From: Oligoflexia bacterium
Lineage (GTDB): Bacteria; Bdellovibrionota; Bacteriovoracia; Bacteriovoracales; Bacteriovoracaceae
Length of the DNA stretch: 64,000 nt
Assembly: GCA_015232355.1 (NCBI GenBank)
Contig: JADFZW010000002.1
Location: 223,130-287,129, forward strand
Direction of reading: 5' to 3'
The notes beneath the pieces are model-generated. The model made no database searches, was not told the origin of the DNA, and saw only the letters and a program-made list of their open reading frames with translations. Both the position numbers and the translations under genes were made by a program. Each line of letters starts with the position of its first letter. Positions within the stretch are counted from its first letter, which is position 1. Below, in pieces: positions 50,124 through 60,097 of this stretch.

Positions 50124-50238
50124 TAGGTTTTTAAATTCCAAATTAATTTATTCCTAAATTTTGATCAGTAATAAAGTAATAAAGTAATAATATAAATAAA
50201 TTTCTATATGAAATTTCTAAATGTAAGAAGGTTTTGTT

Positions 50239-50889
50239 ATGAGTATATCTGCTAATGATGTAAAGGTTTTGAGAGAGAAAACTGGCGCAGGCATGATGGA
50301 TTGTAAAAAAGCACTTAGTGAGTGCGGTGGTGATTTTGAAAAAGCAATCGATTATCTTAGAGCAAAGGGTTTAGCGGCCATGCAAAAGAAGCAAGGAAGA
50401 GTTGCGGCCGAAGGTTTAATTGGCTCTTACATTCACAATGGAAAGATTGGGGTATTAGTTGAAGTAAATTGTGAAACTGATTTTGTGGCCAGAAATGTTG
50501 ACTTCCAACAATTAGTTAAGGATTTAGCTATGCATATCGCGGCCGCAGATCCAAAATTTTTAAGGGCCGAAGATATTGATGAGGAGTTCAAGCAAAGAGA
50601 AATAAGTATCTATACTCAGCAATTAAAAGATGAAGGCAAACCAGAAAAGATGATTCCTAAAATTGTAGAAGGAAAATTAAAGAAAATGTCTGAAGAAGTT
50701 TGCTTATATAATCAAAAATTTGTGAAAGATACTGACAAAACTATCGAAGCACTTGTACAAGAACACACTCTAAAATTAGGTGAAAAGATTGATGTTCGAA
50801 GATTTATAAAATTTAATCTTGGTGAAGGAATTGAGAAGAGAAAAGATAATTTTGCTGAAGAAGTTCAAAAGATGAGTGAACAAAAATAA
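50239..50889 (+). CDS. tsf: Elongation factor Ts
   Basis: EF-Ts recycles EF-Tu by exchanging GDP. The start ANDVKVLREKTGAGMMDCKKAL and the interaction motif VNCETDFVARN are intact. At 216 residues this is a short EF-Ts with one core subdomain, like those of many non-enteric bacteria. AAGAAGG lies before ATG 50239. A terminator follows immediately, so rpsB-tsf forms one unit. Confidence 0.96.
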   Translation: MSISANDVKVLREKTGAGMMDCKKALSECGGDFEKAIDYLRAKGLAAMQKKQGRVAAEGLIGSYIHNGKIGVLVEVNCETDFVARNVDFQQLVKDLAMHIAAADPKFLRAEDIDEEFKQREISIYTQQLKDEGKPEKMIPKIVEGKLKKMSEEVCLYNQKFVKDTDKTIEALVQEHTLKLGEKIDVRRFIKFNLGEGIEKRKDNFAEEVQKMSEQK

Positions 50890-50911
50890 ATATAGATAAT
50901 GATTAATAACG

Positions 50912-50939
50912 AAGGGGACTTTTAAGTCCCCTTTTTTTT
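50912..50939 (+). terminator. Intrinsic terminator after tsf
   Basis: GGGGACT (50914-50920) pairs with AGTCCCC (50925-50931) around a TTTA loop, followed by eight T residues. Flanking A/T pairs extend the stem. This is a classic Rho-independent terminator separating rpsB-tsf from pyrH. Confidence 0.93.
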
Positions 50940-50963
50940 AGTAAAAGATGTACAAATAAAAAT

Positions 50964-51683
50964 ATGAAATACAAAAGAATTTTACTCAAGTTATCAGGTG
51001 AAGCATTGGCAGGTCAGAAGGGTTCAGGACTCTCTGCTGATGTATTGTCAGTTTTATGTCAGGAGATTGTTTCAGTTTATAATCTTGGAGTACAAGTAGC
51101 GATTGTTGTTGGTGGAGGAAATATTCATCGAGGTGTTGCAGGAGTAACTGAAGGACTTGATCGCACTACCTCTGATCATATGGGAATGCTCGCAACAGTT
51201 ATAAATTCACTGGCACTTCAAAATGTTTTAGAGCGGGCCGAACTTAGTACTAGAGTTTTGTCTGCAATAGAGATGAGAGGAATAGCTGAACCATATATTA
51301 GACGACGGGCCCTTCGTCATTTGGAAAAGGGTCGCATTGTTATCTTTGCTGCAGGAACAGGAAATCCATATTTTACGACTGATACAACTGCTGCACTAAG
51401 GGCCAATGAGATAGATGCTGATGTAATTATGAAGGCCACCAAAGTCGATGGAATTTATGATCAAGATCCAGTTAAATTTCCTAACGCTAAAAAATTTGAT
51501 CAACTGACCTATATTGATGTATTAAATAAAAATATAAAGGTAATGGACTCTACTGCAGTTACTCTGTGCATGGACAACAAACTTGATATAGTTGTCTTTA
51601 ATCTTTTCAAAACAGGAAACATTGAACGAGTTGTGAGAGGAGAAAAGGTTGGAACTATTGTTACGAAAAGTTGTCTCGAATAA
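50964..51683 (+). CDS. pyrH: Uridylate kinase
   Basis: PyrH phosphorylates UMP to UDP. The amino-acid-kinase fold shows [19 protein letters not shown], the GGGNIHRG glycine loop and [16 protein letters not shown]. The 239 residues are typical. It lies 25 bp after the tsf terminator, so it may have its own promoter. A start-proximal ribosome binding site is weak (AAAGATG-type purines). Neighbouring frr follows by 38 bp. Confidence 0.96.
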   Translation: MKYKRILLKLSGEALAGQKGSGLSADVLSVLCQEIVSVYNLGVQVAIVVGGGNIHRGVAGVTEGLDRTTSDHMGMLATVINSLALQNVLERAELSTRVLSAIEMRGIAEPYIRRRALRHLEKGRIVIFAAGTGNPYFTTDTTAALRANEIDADVIMKATKVDGIYDQDPVKFPNAKKFDQLTYIDVLNKNIKVMDSTAVTLCMDNKLDIVVFNLFKTGNIERVVRGEKVGTIVTKSCLE

Positions 51684-51721
51684 CTAATTTAATTTTTTAA
51701 CAAAAACAGGAGGAGATTATT

Positions 51722-52285
51722 ATGTTTTCAATGAAAGATTTAAAAGCATCATTGACCGATTCAATGGAAAAAGCAATTCAAACTTTTAAAAAACAATTAG
51801 CAAAAGTCCGAACAGGAAGAGCTACTCCAAGTATTTTAGAAGGATTGATGGCCAACTACTACGGTACTCCAACTCCCATCAATCAACTTGGTCAAATAAG
51901 CACTCCTGATGCTAGAACTCTCCAGATTCATCCCTTCGATAAATCTGTATTAACTGAAATCGAAAAAGTTCTTTTAAATGCTAACTTAGGAGTTACACCA
52001 ACTAATGATGGTAACTTTGTAAGATTGCCTTTCCCTGCACTTACTGAAGATAAGAGAAAAGATTTAGTTAAAGGAGTTAAAAAGTTAGGAGAAGAGAGCA
52101 AGGTTGCGCTTAGAAATTTAAGAAGAGATTTCAACGAAAAAATAAAGAAAGCAGAAAAAGCAAAAGAAGTTTCAGAAGATGATTCTAAAAAACATCAAGA
52201 TGAAATTCAAAAAATAACTGATACCTATATCGAACAAGTAGACAAAACAATACACGATAAAGAAAAAGAGCTGTTAACCATTTAA
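51722..52285 (+). CDS. frr: Ribosome recycling factor
   Basis: RRF splits the ribosome with EF-G after termination. The three-helix-bundle core KVRTGRATPSILEGLMANYYG, TPDARTLQIHPFDK and the C-terminal helix QKITDTYIEQVDKTIHDKEKEL are clear over 187 residues. A perfect AGGAGGAG precedes ATG 51722. Confidence 0.97.
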   Translation: MFSMKDLKASLTDSMEKAIQTFKKQLAKVRTGRATPSILEGLMANYYGTPTPINQLGQISTPDARTLQIHPFDKSVLTEIEKVLLNANLGVTPTNDGNFVRLPFPALTEDKRKDLVKGVKKLGEESKVALRNLRRDFNEKIKKAEKAKEVSEDDSKKHQDEIQKITDTYIEQVDKTIHDKEKELLTI

Positions 52286-52289
52286 TTCA

Positions 52290-52323
52290 AATTTTAATTT
52301 TAATTTTAATTTTAATTTTAATT
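52290..52323. repeat. 6-bp tandem repeat between frr and uppS
   Basis: The unit TTTTAA occurs about 5.5 times and fills the spacer before uppS. Being in untranslated sequence, changes in copy number would shift uppS spacing within the transcript. Confidence 0.88.
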
Positions 52324-52339
52324 CACAAGAATTTTTACT

Positions 52340-53098
52340 ATGTCAAAGATCAAGCATGTTGCAATTATCATGGATGGAAATGGCAGATGGGCCCAAGAGA
52401 GAGGACGTCCTAGAATATGGGGGCACGTTCGCGGTGCTAGCATCGTTTCCGATATTGTAGAGGTTGCAGATAAGAAATTAAATATCGAAGCGTTGACTTT
52501 GTATGCTTTCTCCACTGAAAATTGGATCCGACCATTTGATGAAATTAGATCTTTGTTTTTCTTGTTAAAAAAATATATTTCGAAGGAAGGAAAAAGAATA
52601 ATTCAAAATAATATTCGCTTTAAAGTTATAGGCAGTATCAGTAAACTCCCTGCAGACACAGTAGAACTAATCACTAATTTAGAAAACAAAACAAAAGATG
52701 CTACCGGACTTAAGTTAAATTTCGCTTTTGATTACGGAGGAAGAAAAGAGATTGTCGATGCTGTTAATCGCTTCTTTATCGTCAATCCTCAAAGAATAAT
52801 TACTGAAGAGGATATTTCTCAAAATCTTTTCTTACAAGATACAGGAGACGTTGATCTACTTATACGTACAGGCGGCGATTATCGAATATCTAACTTTTTG
52901 TTGTGGCAATCTGCTTACGCAGAATTATTCTTCACTCAAACCAGATGGCCAGAATTTAGCGACAGTGAGTTTATTCAAATCTACAACCAAGTCTCTGAGA
53001 GAGAGCGTAGATTTGGTAATGTCAAAGGTGGTGGAGAGTTAATTAGTAGTATTAAAGATGCACGCAAAGGTCGAGACGAAATTTTTGGAAATATTTAG
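52340..53098 (+). CDS. uppS: Undecaprenyl diphosphate synthase
   Basis: UppS makes the C55 lipid carrier for peptidoglycan and O-antigen by cis-prenyl transfer. The Asp-containing [19 protein letters not shown], the [13 protein letters not shown] segment and the C-terminal [22 protein letters not shown] are intact over 252 residues. Start ATG 52340 has only weak purine-rich bases before it. Confidence 0.97.
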   Translation: MSKIKHVAIIMDGNGRWAQERGRPRIWGHVRGASIVSDIVEVADKKLNIEALTLYAFSTENWIRPFDEIRSLFFLLKKYISKEGKRIIQNNIRFKVIGSISKLPADTVELITNLENKTKDATGLKLNFAFDYGGRKEIVDAVNRFFIVNPQRIITEEDISQNLFLQDTGDVDLLIRTGGDYRISNFLLWQSAYAELFFTQTRWPEFSDSEFIQIYNQVSERERRFGNVKGGGELISSIKDARKGRDEIFGNI

Positions 53099-53121
53099 GG
53101 AAATATTTAGAGATACTTAAA

Positions 53122-53994
53122 ATGCTAACAAACACACACAAAAGATTGCTATCGGGAATTACTCTAATTCTACTCTTAAGTTTAATTCTTTATGTTGGAA
53201 AACCAATCTCTTTGATTTTTATATTATTAATTGGTGTTTTAACTTTTGATGAATTGGCGATTAATTTTTTTAAAAAAAGTAGAAGATCTCCCTCATACAT
53301 TATCTCGCAATTATTTTTAATAGCACTTAGTATTTTGTTCATTATCAAAGATCTAGGTTCAATTAAAACTTTATTCGCTCCATTGCTCTACCCATCTTTA
53401 TTATTTAATATTTTTTGTATTATCTATTTATTTTTCTTTTGGATGGGAAATGCTTTTTTAGAGCGGGCCAAAAACAATTCACTTATTTTATTTTTTGTTG
53501 TTATCTTTGTTATTTTGCAAATACTTCCAGTGGCCATCGCGCTCTCTCTTGAAAATGGAACTTTTATATTCATTGGAACATTAATTGTAACTTGCACTAT
53601 GGATACTGGTGCTTGGTTTTTTGGTAAAAATTTTGGCAAAAGAAAATTATGGGAGAGCGTAAGCCCTAAAAAAACAGTTGAGGGTTTTATTGGTGGAGTA
53701 TTCTCCTCGGCCATCTGTGGCACCATCTACTTTCACTACTTTCACTATATTCCAGAGTCAATTTTGTCATTAAACGCAACAAGCTCCTCGTATATTCTGA
53801 TTCTATCCTTAGTACTATTTTCTGCTCTTATGGCCATAATCTCTCACTTTGGTGATCTCTTTCAATCAAAAATTAAAAGGGAATTTAACATTAAAGACAG
53901 CTCTTCCTTGATTCCAGGGCATGGTGGAGTGTATGATAGAGTAGATAGTTTGGTTTTTGTAACTCCATTTTATTTATATTTATTTTATATTTGA
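53122..53994 (+). CDS. cdsA: Phosphatidate cytidylyltransferase
   Basis: CdsA makes CDP-diacylglycerol, the precursor of all membrane phospholipids. It has about eight membrane helices. The cytidylyltransferase signature appears as [13 protein letters not shown], then [33 protein letters not shown]. The 290 residues are normal. In many relatives dxr lies between cdsA and rseP. Here it is absent and an 11-bp tandem repeat fills the gap. Confidence 0.95.
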   Translation: MLTNTHKRLLSGITLILLLSLILYVGKPISLIFILLIGVLTFDELAINFFKKSRRSPSYIISQLFLIALSILFIIKDLGSIKTLFAPLLYPSLLFNIFCIIYLFFFWMGNAFLERAKNNSLILFFVVIFVILQILPVAIALSLENGTFIFIGTLIVTCTMDTGAWFFGKNFGKRKLWESVSPKKTVEGFIGGVFSSAICGTIYFHYFHYIPESILSLNATSSSYILILSLVLFSALMAIISHFGDLFQSKIKREFNIKDSSSLIPGHGGVYDRVDSLVFVTPFYLYLFYI

Positions 53995-54023
53995 TTTATA
54001 TTTGATTTATATTTGATTTATAT
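53991..54023. repeat. 11-bp tandem repeat between cdsA and rseP
   Basis: The unit TTGATTTATAT occurs three times, overlapping the cdsA stop (TGA within the first copy) and ending just before AAAGGAAC, the rseP ribosome binding site. Confidence 0.9.
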
Positions 54024-54042
54024 TCAAAGGAACATTTAACTC

Positions 54043-55659
54043 ATGCTAGAAAAAATTATTATTTTCATATTATTCCTATGTCCATTGATTTTCTTTCACG
54101 AATTAGGCCACTTTATATTTGCAAGATTGTTTGGTGTTAGAGTGGAAACCTTTTCTATAGGTTTTGGCCCTAAGCTGGCAAGATTTGTGAGAGGTGGAAC
54201 AGAATATGTCATCTCATTAATTCCACTTGGTGGTTACATCAAGATGTTTGGTGATGATCCTTTAAATGAACAAGAACTCACTCCTGAAGAAAAAAAAGTT
54301 GCTTTTAATCATAAGAGTAAATGGGCACGCTTTTGGATTGTATTTGGTGGACCACTCTTTAATTTCGTTTTGGCCTACGTAATAATCTTTGCTCTACTTA
54401 TGGTAGGAGAGAAAGTTCCTGAAGCAAAATTTGGTCAAGTAAATCTAAGCACTGTATTTAACCAAAAAGGAATTAACTCAGGCGATATTTTAACCAAAGT
54501 AAACGAGACTCCAATTGTTGGGTTAATGGATTTGGGATTTGATGAAAATGAAATGATTAAAACCATAGAGATTGAACGTAGTGGAACAAAGAGCACACTA
54601 TCTATAAATCTTACTTTTAAAACATTCATGGAAGAATTCATTAAATATCCTCCACGTTTCAGAAAACCAATCGTTATTGATATCAGAGGAAACGTCTATG
54701 GAGTAAGTGAGAAGAAGGGCAGTATTAGTTGGGATCGCTCTTTAGAAGATATTATACTTACTGCTTCGCCTTCTTTATATCTCTACAAATTCAAAGAGGC
54801 ACTAATTGGAAGTGATGATACAACCAAACAGAGTTATGACGTTGATTTGAACCAAGAGATTTTAATAAAAATAGAAGATAAAGAAAAAAATAAAAATAAA
54901 GATAAAGATAACGATAAAAATATTTTAAAAACATTCGTTGATAAGGGATTTTATCCTCTAGATTTAAAAGTTAAAAGTGTCTTAGATGGTACTCCTGCTA
55001 AAAAAGCTGGAATTATTGTTGATGATCTAATCGTAGCTTTGGATGGTAAAAATTTTCTTAGTTTTGATGAACTACGTGAATCCATACAACAATTTAAAGT
55101 TGGTAAACCTGCAGAAATTAGTTACTACCGAAACACCACTCTACACAAAATAAAACTCTCTCCTGATTTAGTTCAAGAGGATGATAAAAAAGTTTTCAAA
55201 TTAGGGATTCAAAGTGCAGGCGAATTTCTACCACTAAAATTTATAAACACCAGACCAAAAAATTTAATTGATGCTTTCCCGCTGGCATTAGAGCGAACAT
55301 GGGATGCATTCATTAAGACTGTTGATGGACTTAAAAAATTAATTTTCCAAGAAGTTTCATTTAAACAAGTTGGTGGACCAATCGCTATCGGTAAAGTTGC
55401 TTCCGATTCATTTAACATCGGTCTCTCCTATTTCTTTAAAATTATGGCCATAATATCTGTTAACTTGGCAGTAATTAATTTATTTCCAATTCCTGTTTTA
55501 GATGGTGGGCACATTTTATTCATCTTCTTTGAAATTATTAACAGAGGACCTCTCTCCAGAAAAAAAATGGAAATGGCCCAAAGATTTGGAGTCTCATTGC
55601 TTCTTCTTTTAATCTTTGCTTCTCTCTTCAACGACATTGCTCGCTTGGTAAAGTTTTAG
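54043..55659 (+). CDS. rseP: Site-2 metalloprotease RseP
   Basis: RseP cleaves anti-sigma factors or signal peptides inside the inner membrane. The zinc motif is HELGH (His19-Glu20-His23), followed by FGVRVETFSIGFGPKL. The second zinc ligand motif is VLDGGH in NLFPIPVLDGGHILF. At least one clear PDZ domain (VLDGTPAKKAGIIVDDLIVALDG) precedes the second membrane half, and an Asn/Lys/Asp repeat joins the PDZ regions. The 538 residues are longer than E. coli RseP (about 450), mostly through this linker. Confidence 0.95.
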   Translation: MLEKIIIFILFLCPLIFFHELGHFIFARLFGVRVETFSIGFGPKLARFVRGGTEYVISLIPLGGYIKMFGDDPLNEQELTPEEKKVAFNHKSKWARFWIVFGGPLFNFVLAYVIIFALLMVGEKVPEAKFGQVNLSTVFNQKGINSGDILTKVNETPIVGLMDLGFDENEMIKTIEIERSGTKSTLSINLTFKTFMEEFIKYPPRFRKPIVIDIRGNVYGVSEKKGSISWDRSLEDIILTASPSLYLYKFKEALIGSDDTTKQSYDVDLNQEILIKIEDKEKNKNKDKDNDKNILKTFVDKGFYPLDLKVKSVLDGTPAKKAGIIVDDLIVALDGKNFLSFDELRESIQQFKVGKPAEISYYRNTTLHKIKLSPDLVQEDDKKVFKLGIQSAGEFLPLKFINTRPKNLIDAFPLALERTWDAFIKTVDGLKKLIFQEVSFKQVGGPIAIGKVASDSFNIGLSYFFKIMAIISVNLAVINLFPIPVLDGGHILFIFFEIINRGPLSRKKMEMAQRFGVSLLLLLIFASLFNDIARLVKF

Positions 55660-55662
55660 TAA

Positions 55663-56391
55663 ATGAAACAACATACCCTCTTTTTAGATACCACTTACAA
55701 TATGGTTATTGGGATCTTAGATGCTGATAATACGTGGATCGATTACCAATGTTTATTAGAGAAAAAAAGTTCTGCTCTAATACATAAGCAAATTGATGAG
55801 ATCATCAAGAAAAATAATTTAAGTAAATATAACAATGAAAACAAGAATGAAAACAATAATGAAAGCAAGAATGAAATTCAAAGAGTTGTCTATCTTGCAG
55901 GTCCTGGCTCATATACCGGAGTGAGAGTTGGTAGAGGAATCGCAGAGGTTTTTTCTCTTCTCAATCGACAGATCTTTTCATTCTATCACTTTGATGTACC
56001 CGAATATTTAAATGTAACAAAAGGAATCTGGTTTTCAAAAGCATTTAAAGGTGAATTTTTTCTCTATCAATGGGATCATCAAAAAAATTTCATAAATAAA
56101 TCTTTGCAGAAAAAAAGAGATTTTTTAGATTACCTTGATTTCTTACTAAAACAAAACAATCAAGTAACTCTAGATAATCGAATCAGAATATTTACTCACT
56201 TTATTGAAGAGACTATCGAGGACATAGAGGATGTAATCACACAACCATCAAATGATTGCGTAATTGAAGAGACTAGCAGTATGATAAAAATGTATTCATC
56301 CCAATTACTAAAGATCATATTACAAGATAATATCAATAAAGAATCATATTACTATAGATCTTTAGAGGATGAATTTAGGTCATTCAAGTAA
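55663..56391 (+). CDS. tsaB: tRNA threonylcarbamoyladenosine biosynthesis protein TsaB-like
   Basis: TsaB is the scaffold partner of TsaD in making t6A on tRNA. The motif LAGPGSYTGVRVGRGIAEV is diagnostic. The N-terminal LFLDTTYNMVIGI strand matches the ASKHA fold, but the C-terminal half diverges and looks reduced. A NENKNENNNESKNE insertion is encoded by 12-bp repeats. It starts 3 bp after rseP, and pssA follows with a 14-bp gap from the chosen start. Confidence 0.85.
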   Translation: MKQHTLFLDTTYNMVIGILDADNTWIDYQCLLEKKSSALIHKQIDEIIKKNNLSKYNNENKNENNNESKNEIQRVVYLAGPGSYTGVRVGRGIAEVFSLLNRQIFSFYHFDVPEYLNVTKGIWFSKAFKGEFFLYQWDHQKNFINKSLQKKRDFLDYLDFLLKQNNQVTLDNRIRIFTHFIEETIEDIEDVITQPSNDCVIEETSSMIKMYSSQLLKIILQDNINKESYYYRSLEDEFRSFK

Positions 56392-56404
56392 CGGAGATAA
56401 TGTA

Positions 56405-57196
56405 ATGGAAGATAAAAAAGATATCGACGAATCCGAAAACTTAATTAAAATGCAGAGTAGATTGGAAAGCAATAAACGTTGGCTCTATTTCCTCCCAAAT
56501 ATCTTTACCGGGCTAAATATGGCCTCGGGATTTGCGTCTATCATGCTGGCATTAAAAGGTGAACCCTATAAAGCATCCATGTTTTTGTTATTAGCAGTTT
56601 TGTTTGATTCTGTTGATGGTCGCGTGGCCCGTCTTACTGGAACTGAAAGTCCATTCGGAGAGCAATTCGATTCTATGAGTGATGTGATCTCATTTGGTGT
56701 GGCACCTGCTCTTCTATTCTACCAACGCTTTTTAACTGATCTAGATCGAATTGGTATGGTGATAACTTTTCTCTTCATCCTTAGCGGGGCCATGCGCTTA
56801 GCACGCTTTAATGCCAACATCGATCGCATCTCTGTTGATTTTTTTCAAGGATTACCAATTCCTCTCGGTGCCTTAGCATTAGTTGGATATACTTTACTTT
56901 CGCTAGAGTTAAAATGGTTGGTAGGTTTGAAATTTGTTGCTGTTACTTATATGCTTTTTTATGCCATACTCATGATTTCTAATATTCCTTTTCCTGCATT
57001 TAAAAAATCAGAGTGGGTAAAAAATCATAAGATTCATGCTCTCTTGATAATTTTTGTAATGATGGCCTCGGTTCTACTATACGAAGAGTTTATGGTCGGA
57101 GCTATACTGACCATCTATGTGATTTGCTCTTTTATTAATTATTTTAAGAATAGAGAAAGCTTGAAGGGGCTCTTCAATGGGACTGCTGAAGTCTAA
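56405..57196 (+). CDS. pssA: CDP-diacylglycerol-serine O-phosphatidyltransferase
   Basis: PssA makes phosphatidylserine from CDP-DAG and serine in the inner membrane, using the CdsA product. The CDP-alcohol phosphotransferase motif is DGRVARLTGTESPFGEQFDS with a second Asp in MSD. About seven membrane helices follow. CGGAG before ATG 56405 selects that start over the in-frame ATG at 56369, which would overlap tsaB. The 3' end overlaps the next gene by 20 bp. Confidence 0.95.
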   Translation: MEDKKDIDESENLIKMQSRLESNKRWLYFLPNIFTGLNMASGFASIMLALKGEPYKASMFLLLAVLFDSVDGRVARLTGTESPFGEQFDSMSDVISFGVAPALLFYQRFLTDLDRIGMVITFLFILSGAMRLARFNANIDRISVDFFQGLPIPLGALALVGYTLLSLELKWLVGLKFVAVTYMLFYAILMISNIPFPAFKKSEWVKNHKIHALLIIFVMMASVLLYEEFMVGAILTIYVICSFINYFKNRESLKGLFNGTAEV

Positions 57197-58400
57197 TAAA
57201 TCTAAATCTAGTTTATTATTATTTATTATTATAACTGGAATGTTAATATTCACATTGTTTACGGTTATGGCAATGGTGATGGCCGAAGAAAGTAGTGATG
57301 ATGATAATTCAATCTTTGCAATTCAAGACAAGCAGCTTAAAAATAGCAAAATAAAAAAAATCATCGAAAAAGGTGACGACGATAGTGATAGTGAAAGCGA
57401 TGATAATATTGAAAACGAAAGTGCATTTCTTATAAATGGCAAAAACAAAAAAGCTAACAAATTAATTTTCGATAAAAAAGATGAGAGTGAAAGTGAGAAT
57501 GAAGAAGATGGCCAAAATAAAAGTCAACTTCCTGCTCCATTTTTAATGCAAACAAAACAAACAAAGCAAACAAAGCAAATAAAAAAAGATTCCACTCAAT
57601 TATCAGATGAGAATGAGAGTGAATACTACGCCTTACCTCACATGAATAATAGGAATAAATTTGATCCTACAAAAATCAATAAAAATAGTGAGCTTAATGA
57701 ATTAACTGCTGAAGATGGACACTTGATGGATTCTGGAGGACGAACACTACTAACCAAAGAAGCAAAAGATTTTCATCGACAAATTGAGAGTAAAAGTAAA
57801 CACAATTTTGCATTTGTACTCTTTAAAGATGGCTACAATTACTATAGTGAAGATGATTTATTTAATAAAATGTTTCGAGATAAATCTAGCTCTGAAACAC
57901 CAATTATTTTACAACTATCACAGTATTGGCTTATTCCCCATTGGGATGGTCAAGCCTCCTTTGATTATGGAATAAATTTTGGTATTGGTTATAATTCCGG
58001 AAAAGGTCTCTATGTTAATGGAGAAAAGAGTGATATTACCTTTTTTTTATGGGCCTTGCCTGTTGATTTAGCATTAGGATATGAAATATATCTCTTTAGT
58101 TTAATTAAAGTTGGAATATTTGCTGGCCCATCAGCAATGATGATAACTCAAAAACGTACAGATACCAGAAGAAAACCTTGGCTTGTCAGTTATGGATACT
58201 TTGATAGCGCTCATGTTAAAATTAATTTAACACCATTATTTTCAGATAGCTTTTCAAAATTCTATCGTCAGTATTCAATAACCTCTTTCTACTTTAATAT
58301 CATCTACCGCGAACAACACTATAAAAAATTCAAACATAGAGATGATATCGAAATCGATGGTGGATCTATCGGAGCAGGATTTGCCTTTGACTACTTATGA
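57177..58400 (+). CDS. Outer-membrane beta-barrel protein with acidic disordered N-terminus
   Basis: A 407-residue exported protein. The signal region (about 12-36) is followed by roughly 130 residues of acidic, repeat-built sequence (SDSESDDNIENE, KQTKQTKQ). The C-terminal half has alternating aromatic/hydrophobic strands (WDGQASFDYGINFGIGYNSG), ending ...GAGFAFDYL, compatible with an outer-membrane barrel. Family unknown. GAAGGGG lies before the start, inside pssA, so translation is coupled. It ends 4 bp before the truA start. Confidence 0.75.
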   Translation: MGLLKSNKSKSSLLLFIIITGMLIFTLFTVMAMVMAEESSDDDNSIFAIQDKQLKNSKIKKIIEKGDDDSDSESDDNIENESAFLINGKNKKANKLIFDKKDESESENEEDGQNKSQLPAPFLMQTKQTKQTKQIKKDSTQLSDENESEYYALPHMNNRNKFDPTKINKNSELNELTAEDGHLMDSGGRTLLTKEAKDFHRQIESKSKHNFAFVLFKDGYNYYSEDDLFNKMFRDKSSSETPIILQLSQYWLIPHWDGQASFDYGINFGIGYNSGKGLYVNGEKSDITFFLWALPVDLALGYEIYLFSLIKVGIFAGPSAMMITQKRTDTRRKPWLVSYGYFDSAHVKINLTPLFSDSFSKFYRQYSITSFYFNIIYREQHYKKFKHRDDIEIDGGSIGAGFAFDYL

Positions 58401-58404
58401 TTGC

Positions 58405-59322
58405 ATGTCAAATTCCAATTTAAATTCCAAGTTTAATTACAAATTTATTGTCCAATATAAGGGAACTAATTATTCCGGTTGGCAGATTCAAACCAAAGGT
58501 GGCCTTGAACACTTTAAGTCTGTACAAGGTGAAATCGAATTCTCCTTACGTAAAATGTGTAATGATAACAACAACAACAATGTTAAAATCGTAGGCGCAA
58601 GCAGAACAGATGCTAAAGTACATGCTTTAGGACAAGTCTTTAAAGCAACTATCCCTATAGAAATTCCTTTAAAGGGCCTTCATCTTGGATTAAATTCACT
58701 TCTTCCCCCTGATATTAGAATTGTTGAAGTGACTACTTGTGATGAAAAGTTTCATCCGCGAAAGGATGCCAAGTGGAAAGAGTATCTCTATATCTTCAAA
58801 CATCGGCCGCAAACAAATCAAGCTAATCATTATGATATTTTTTACCAAGATTTAATTGCAAACTATCCTTATCAATATAAAAATTTTGATCTACCGAAGA
58901 TGATCGAAGCATGCAAATATTTTGAAGGTAAGCACTCATTTAAAAATTTTTATTGTAAGGGTAGTGATGTTAAAACTTTTGAGAGGGAAATTTACAAGTG
59001 TGAGCTATTTCAGTTCGAATTTAAAGATATGTTTACCTCTACAACACCTCCAACACCTCTAACAGATACAAAAGATACAATAAATTTGAATTTGAATTTG
59101 AATCCAACATTTTATCAGTTAAGAATAATTGGCAATGGTTTTTTAAAACAAATGGTTCGCCTGATAGTAGGAACACTTTGGAACATTGGAAATGGCAAAG
59201 TAGAGTTTAGTGAATTGCAAAGTGCTTTAAGAGGTGAACTAGATGAAACAAAACATCTTGGTTGCGTGGCGGCCGCTGAAGGACTTTATCTAAATAAAAT
59301 CAGTTACGGCGAATTTCAATAA
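58405..59322 (+). CDS. truA: tRNA pseudouridine(38-40) synthase TruA
   Basis: TruA makes pseudouridine in the anticodon arm. The catalytic Asp lies in IVGASRTDAKVHALGQ; conserved KFIVQYKGTNYSGWQIQ and MVRLIVGTLWNIGNGK flank it. A Thr/Pro and Asn/Leu repeat insert lies near residue 225-245. I chose ATG 58405 next to the upstream stop. Earlier in-frame ATGs at 58342 and 58357 overlap that gene, and none has a clear ribosome binding site. The 305 residues are a little long because of the insert. Confidence 0.93.
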   Translation: MSNSNLNSKFNYKFIVQYKGTNYSGWQIQTKGGLEHFKSVQGEIEFSLRKMCNDNNNNNVKIVGASRTDAKVHALGQVFKATIPIEIPLKGLHLGLNSLLPPDIRIVEVTTCDEKFHPRKDAKWKEYLYIFKHRPQTNQANHYDIFYQDLIANYPYQYKNFDLPKMIEACKYFEGKHSFKNFYCKGSDVKTFEREIYKCELFQFEFKDMFTSTTPPTPLTDTKDTINLNLNLNPTFYQLRIIGNGFLKQMVRLIVGTLWNIGNGKVEFSELQSALRGELDETKHLGCVAAAEGLYLNKISYGEFQ

Positions 59323-59325
59323 TTC

Positions 59326-59396
59326 ATAATCCACAGATAATCCACAGATAAATGTGTAGTAAAATACACACATCTTAATTTACCACATCTTAATTT
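59326..59396. repeat. Cluster of small repeats including DnaA-box-like 9-mers
   Basis: ATAATCCACAG is repeated twice (59326-59347). Each copy contains TAATCCACA, one base off the DnaA box TTATCCACA. TGTGTA/TACACA forms an inverted repeat at 59353-59370, and CACATCTTAATTT is repeated at 59369 and 59384. It sits between convergent truA and PIN genes. Confidence 0.6.
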
Positions 59397-59434
59397 GCAT
59401 AGATGCCAATTTGTTATAGTTATATTCGACTCTA

Positions 59435-60097
59435 TTACTTTCCATGTTTACGCCAAGATTTTAGAGAACCAGTTATATGTCTTTTGGGCATAAAAATATC
59501 AAAGTTTTTACCCGTCTCGCAAAACCTAAACTCCCTATCGGCGGTAATCAGACCATTTATCCCTTTAGTAGAAAGTGCAATGTTTAATATCATTGCATCC
59601 CCTGAGTCTAATCCAAATTTTGCCATTATCTCTGGCAACAACTGCCATAATTTACTTCTCTTGGTATTTTGAGAGGGGGAATAAAATATCACACCATCTG
59701 TAATGATATTTAATTGATTTACTAAAAATTGCCCTGTTTCTCCAAAAGCTTCTGAAAAAACGTCAATAAGGCCATGGTTAATCAAGTTATTGACCGTCAA
59801 TTTTTTCTCTCTTTTTTTAATAGAGATTATTTCTTGTGAAAAATAATTTTGGTTTGAATTTAAAAAGGATGTAATTAAAACTTTTCTCACATATTTCAAT
59901 AGTTCTGCTCTAATAGTTGTATTATAAATCGCTGTTATTTTTTCTGATTCAAAAATAAATTTCCTAACAGTATTACATATCTCATAATCTTCAGATCCTT
60001 CTTCAAATGATTTTATTAAAAAAGAAGTATCTATAATATATGTTTTGGTAACATTCTTTGCAAAACAAGTTAATTCTTCCAAGCTTCTAATCGTCAT
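59435..60097 (-). CDS. PIN-domain RNase, predicted toxin
   Basis: PIN domains are Mg-dependent RNases, commonly VapC-type toxins. Acidic residues fit the active site: Asp23 in YIIDTSFLIK, Glu65 in IRAELLKY, Asp164/Asp167 in FGLDSGDAMIL and Asp187 in LITADREF. At 220 residues it is longer than usual VapC (about 130), with an inserted helical middle part. It overlaps by 11 bp the upstream small gene at 60087-60290, the arrangement of a toxin-antitoxin pair. Confidence 0.82.
   Translation of the reverse strand: MTIRSLEELTCFAKNVTKTYIIDTSFLIKSFEEGSEDYEICNTVRKFIFESEKITAIYNTTIRAELLKYVRKVLITSFLNSNQNYFSQEIISIKKREKKLTVNNLINHGLIDVFSEAFGETGQFLVNQLNIITDGVIFYSPSQNTKRSKLWQLLPEIMAKFGLDSGDAMILNIALSTKGINGLITADREFRFCETGKNFDIFMPKRHITGSLKSWRKHGK

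Noticed and set aside
53995..54042. Missing dxr as evidence of a different isoprenoid pathway
   Set aside because: The gene may be elsewhere in the genome; absence from this operon alone shows nothing.
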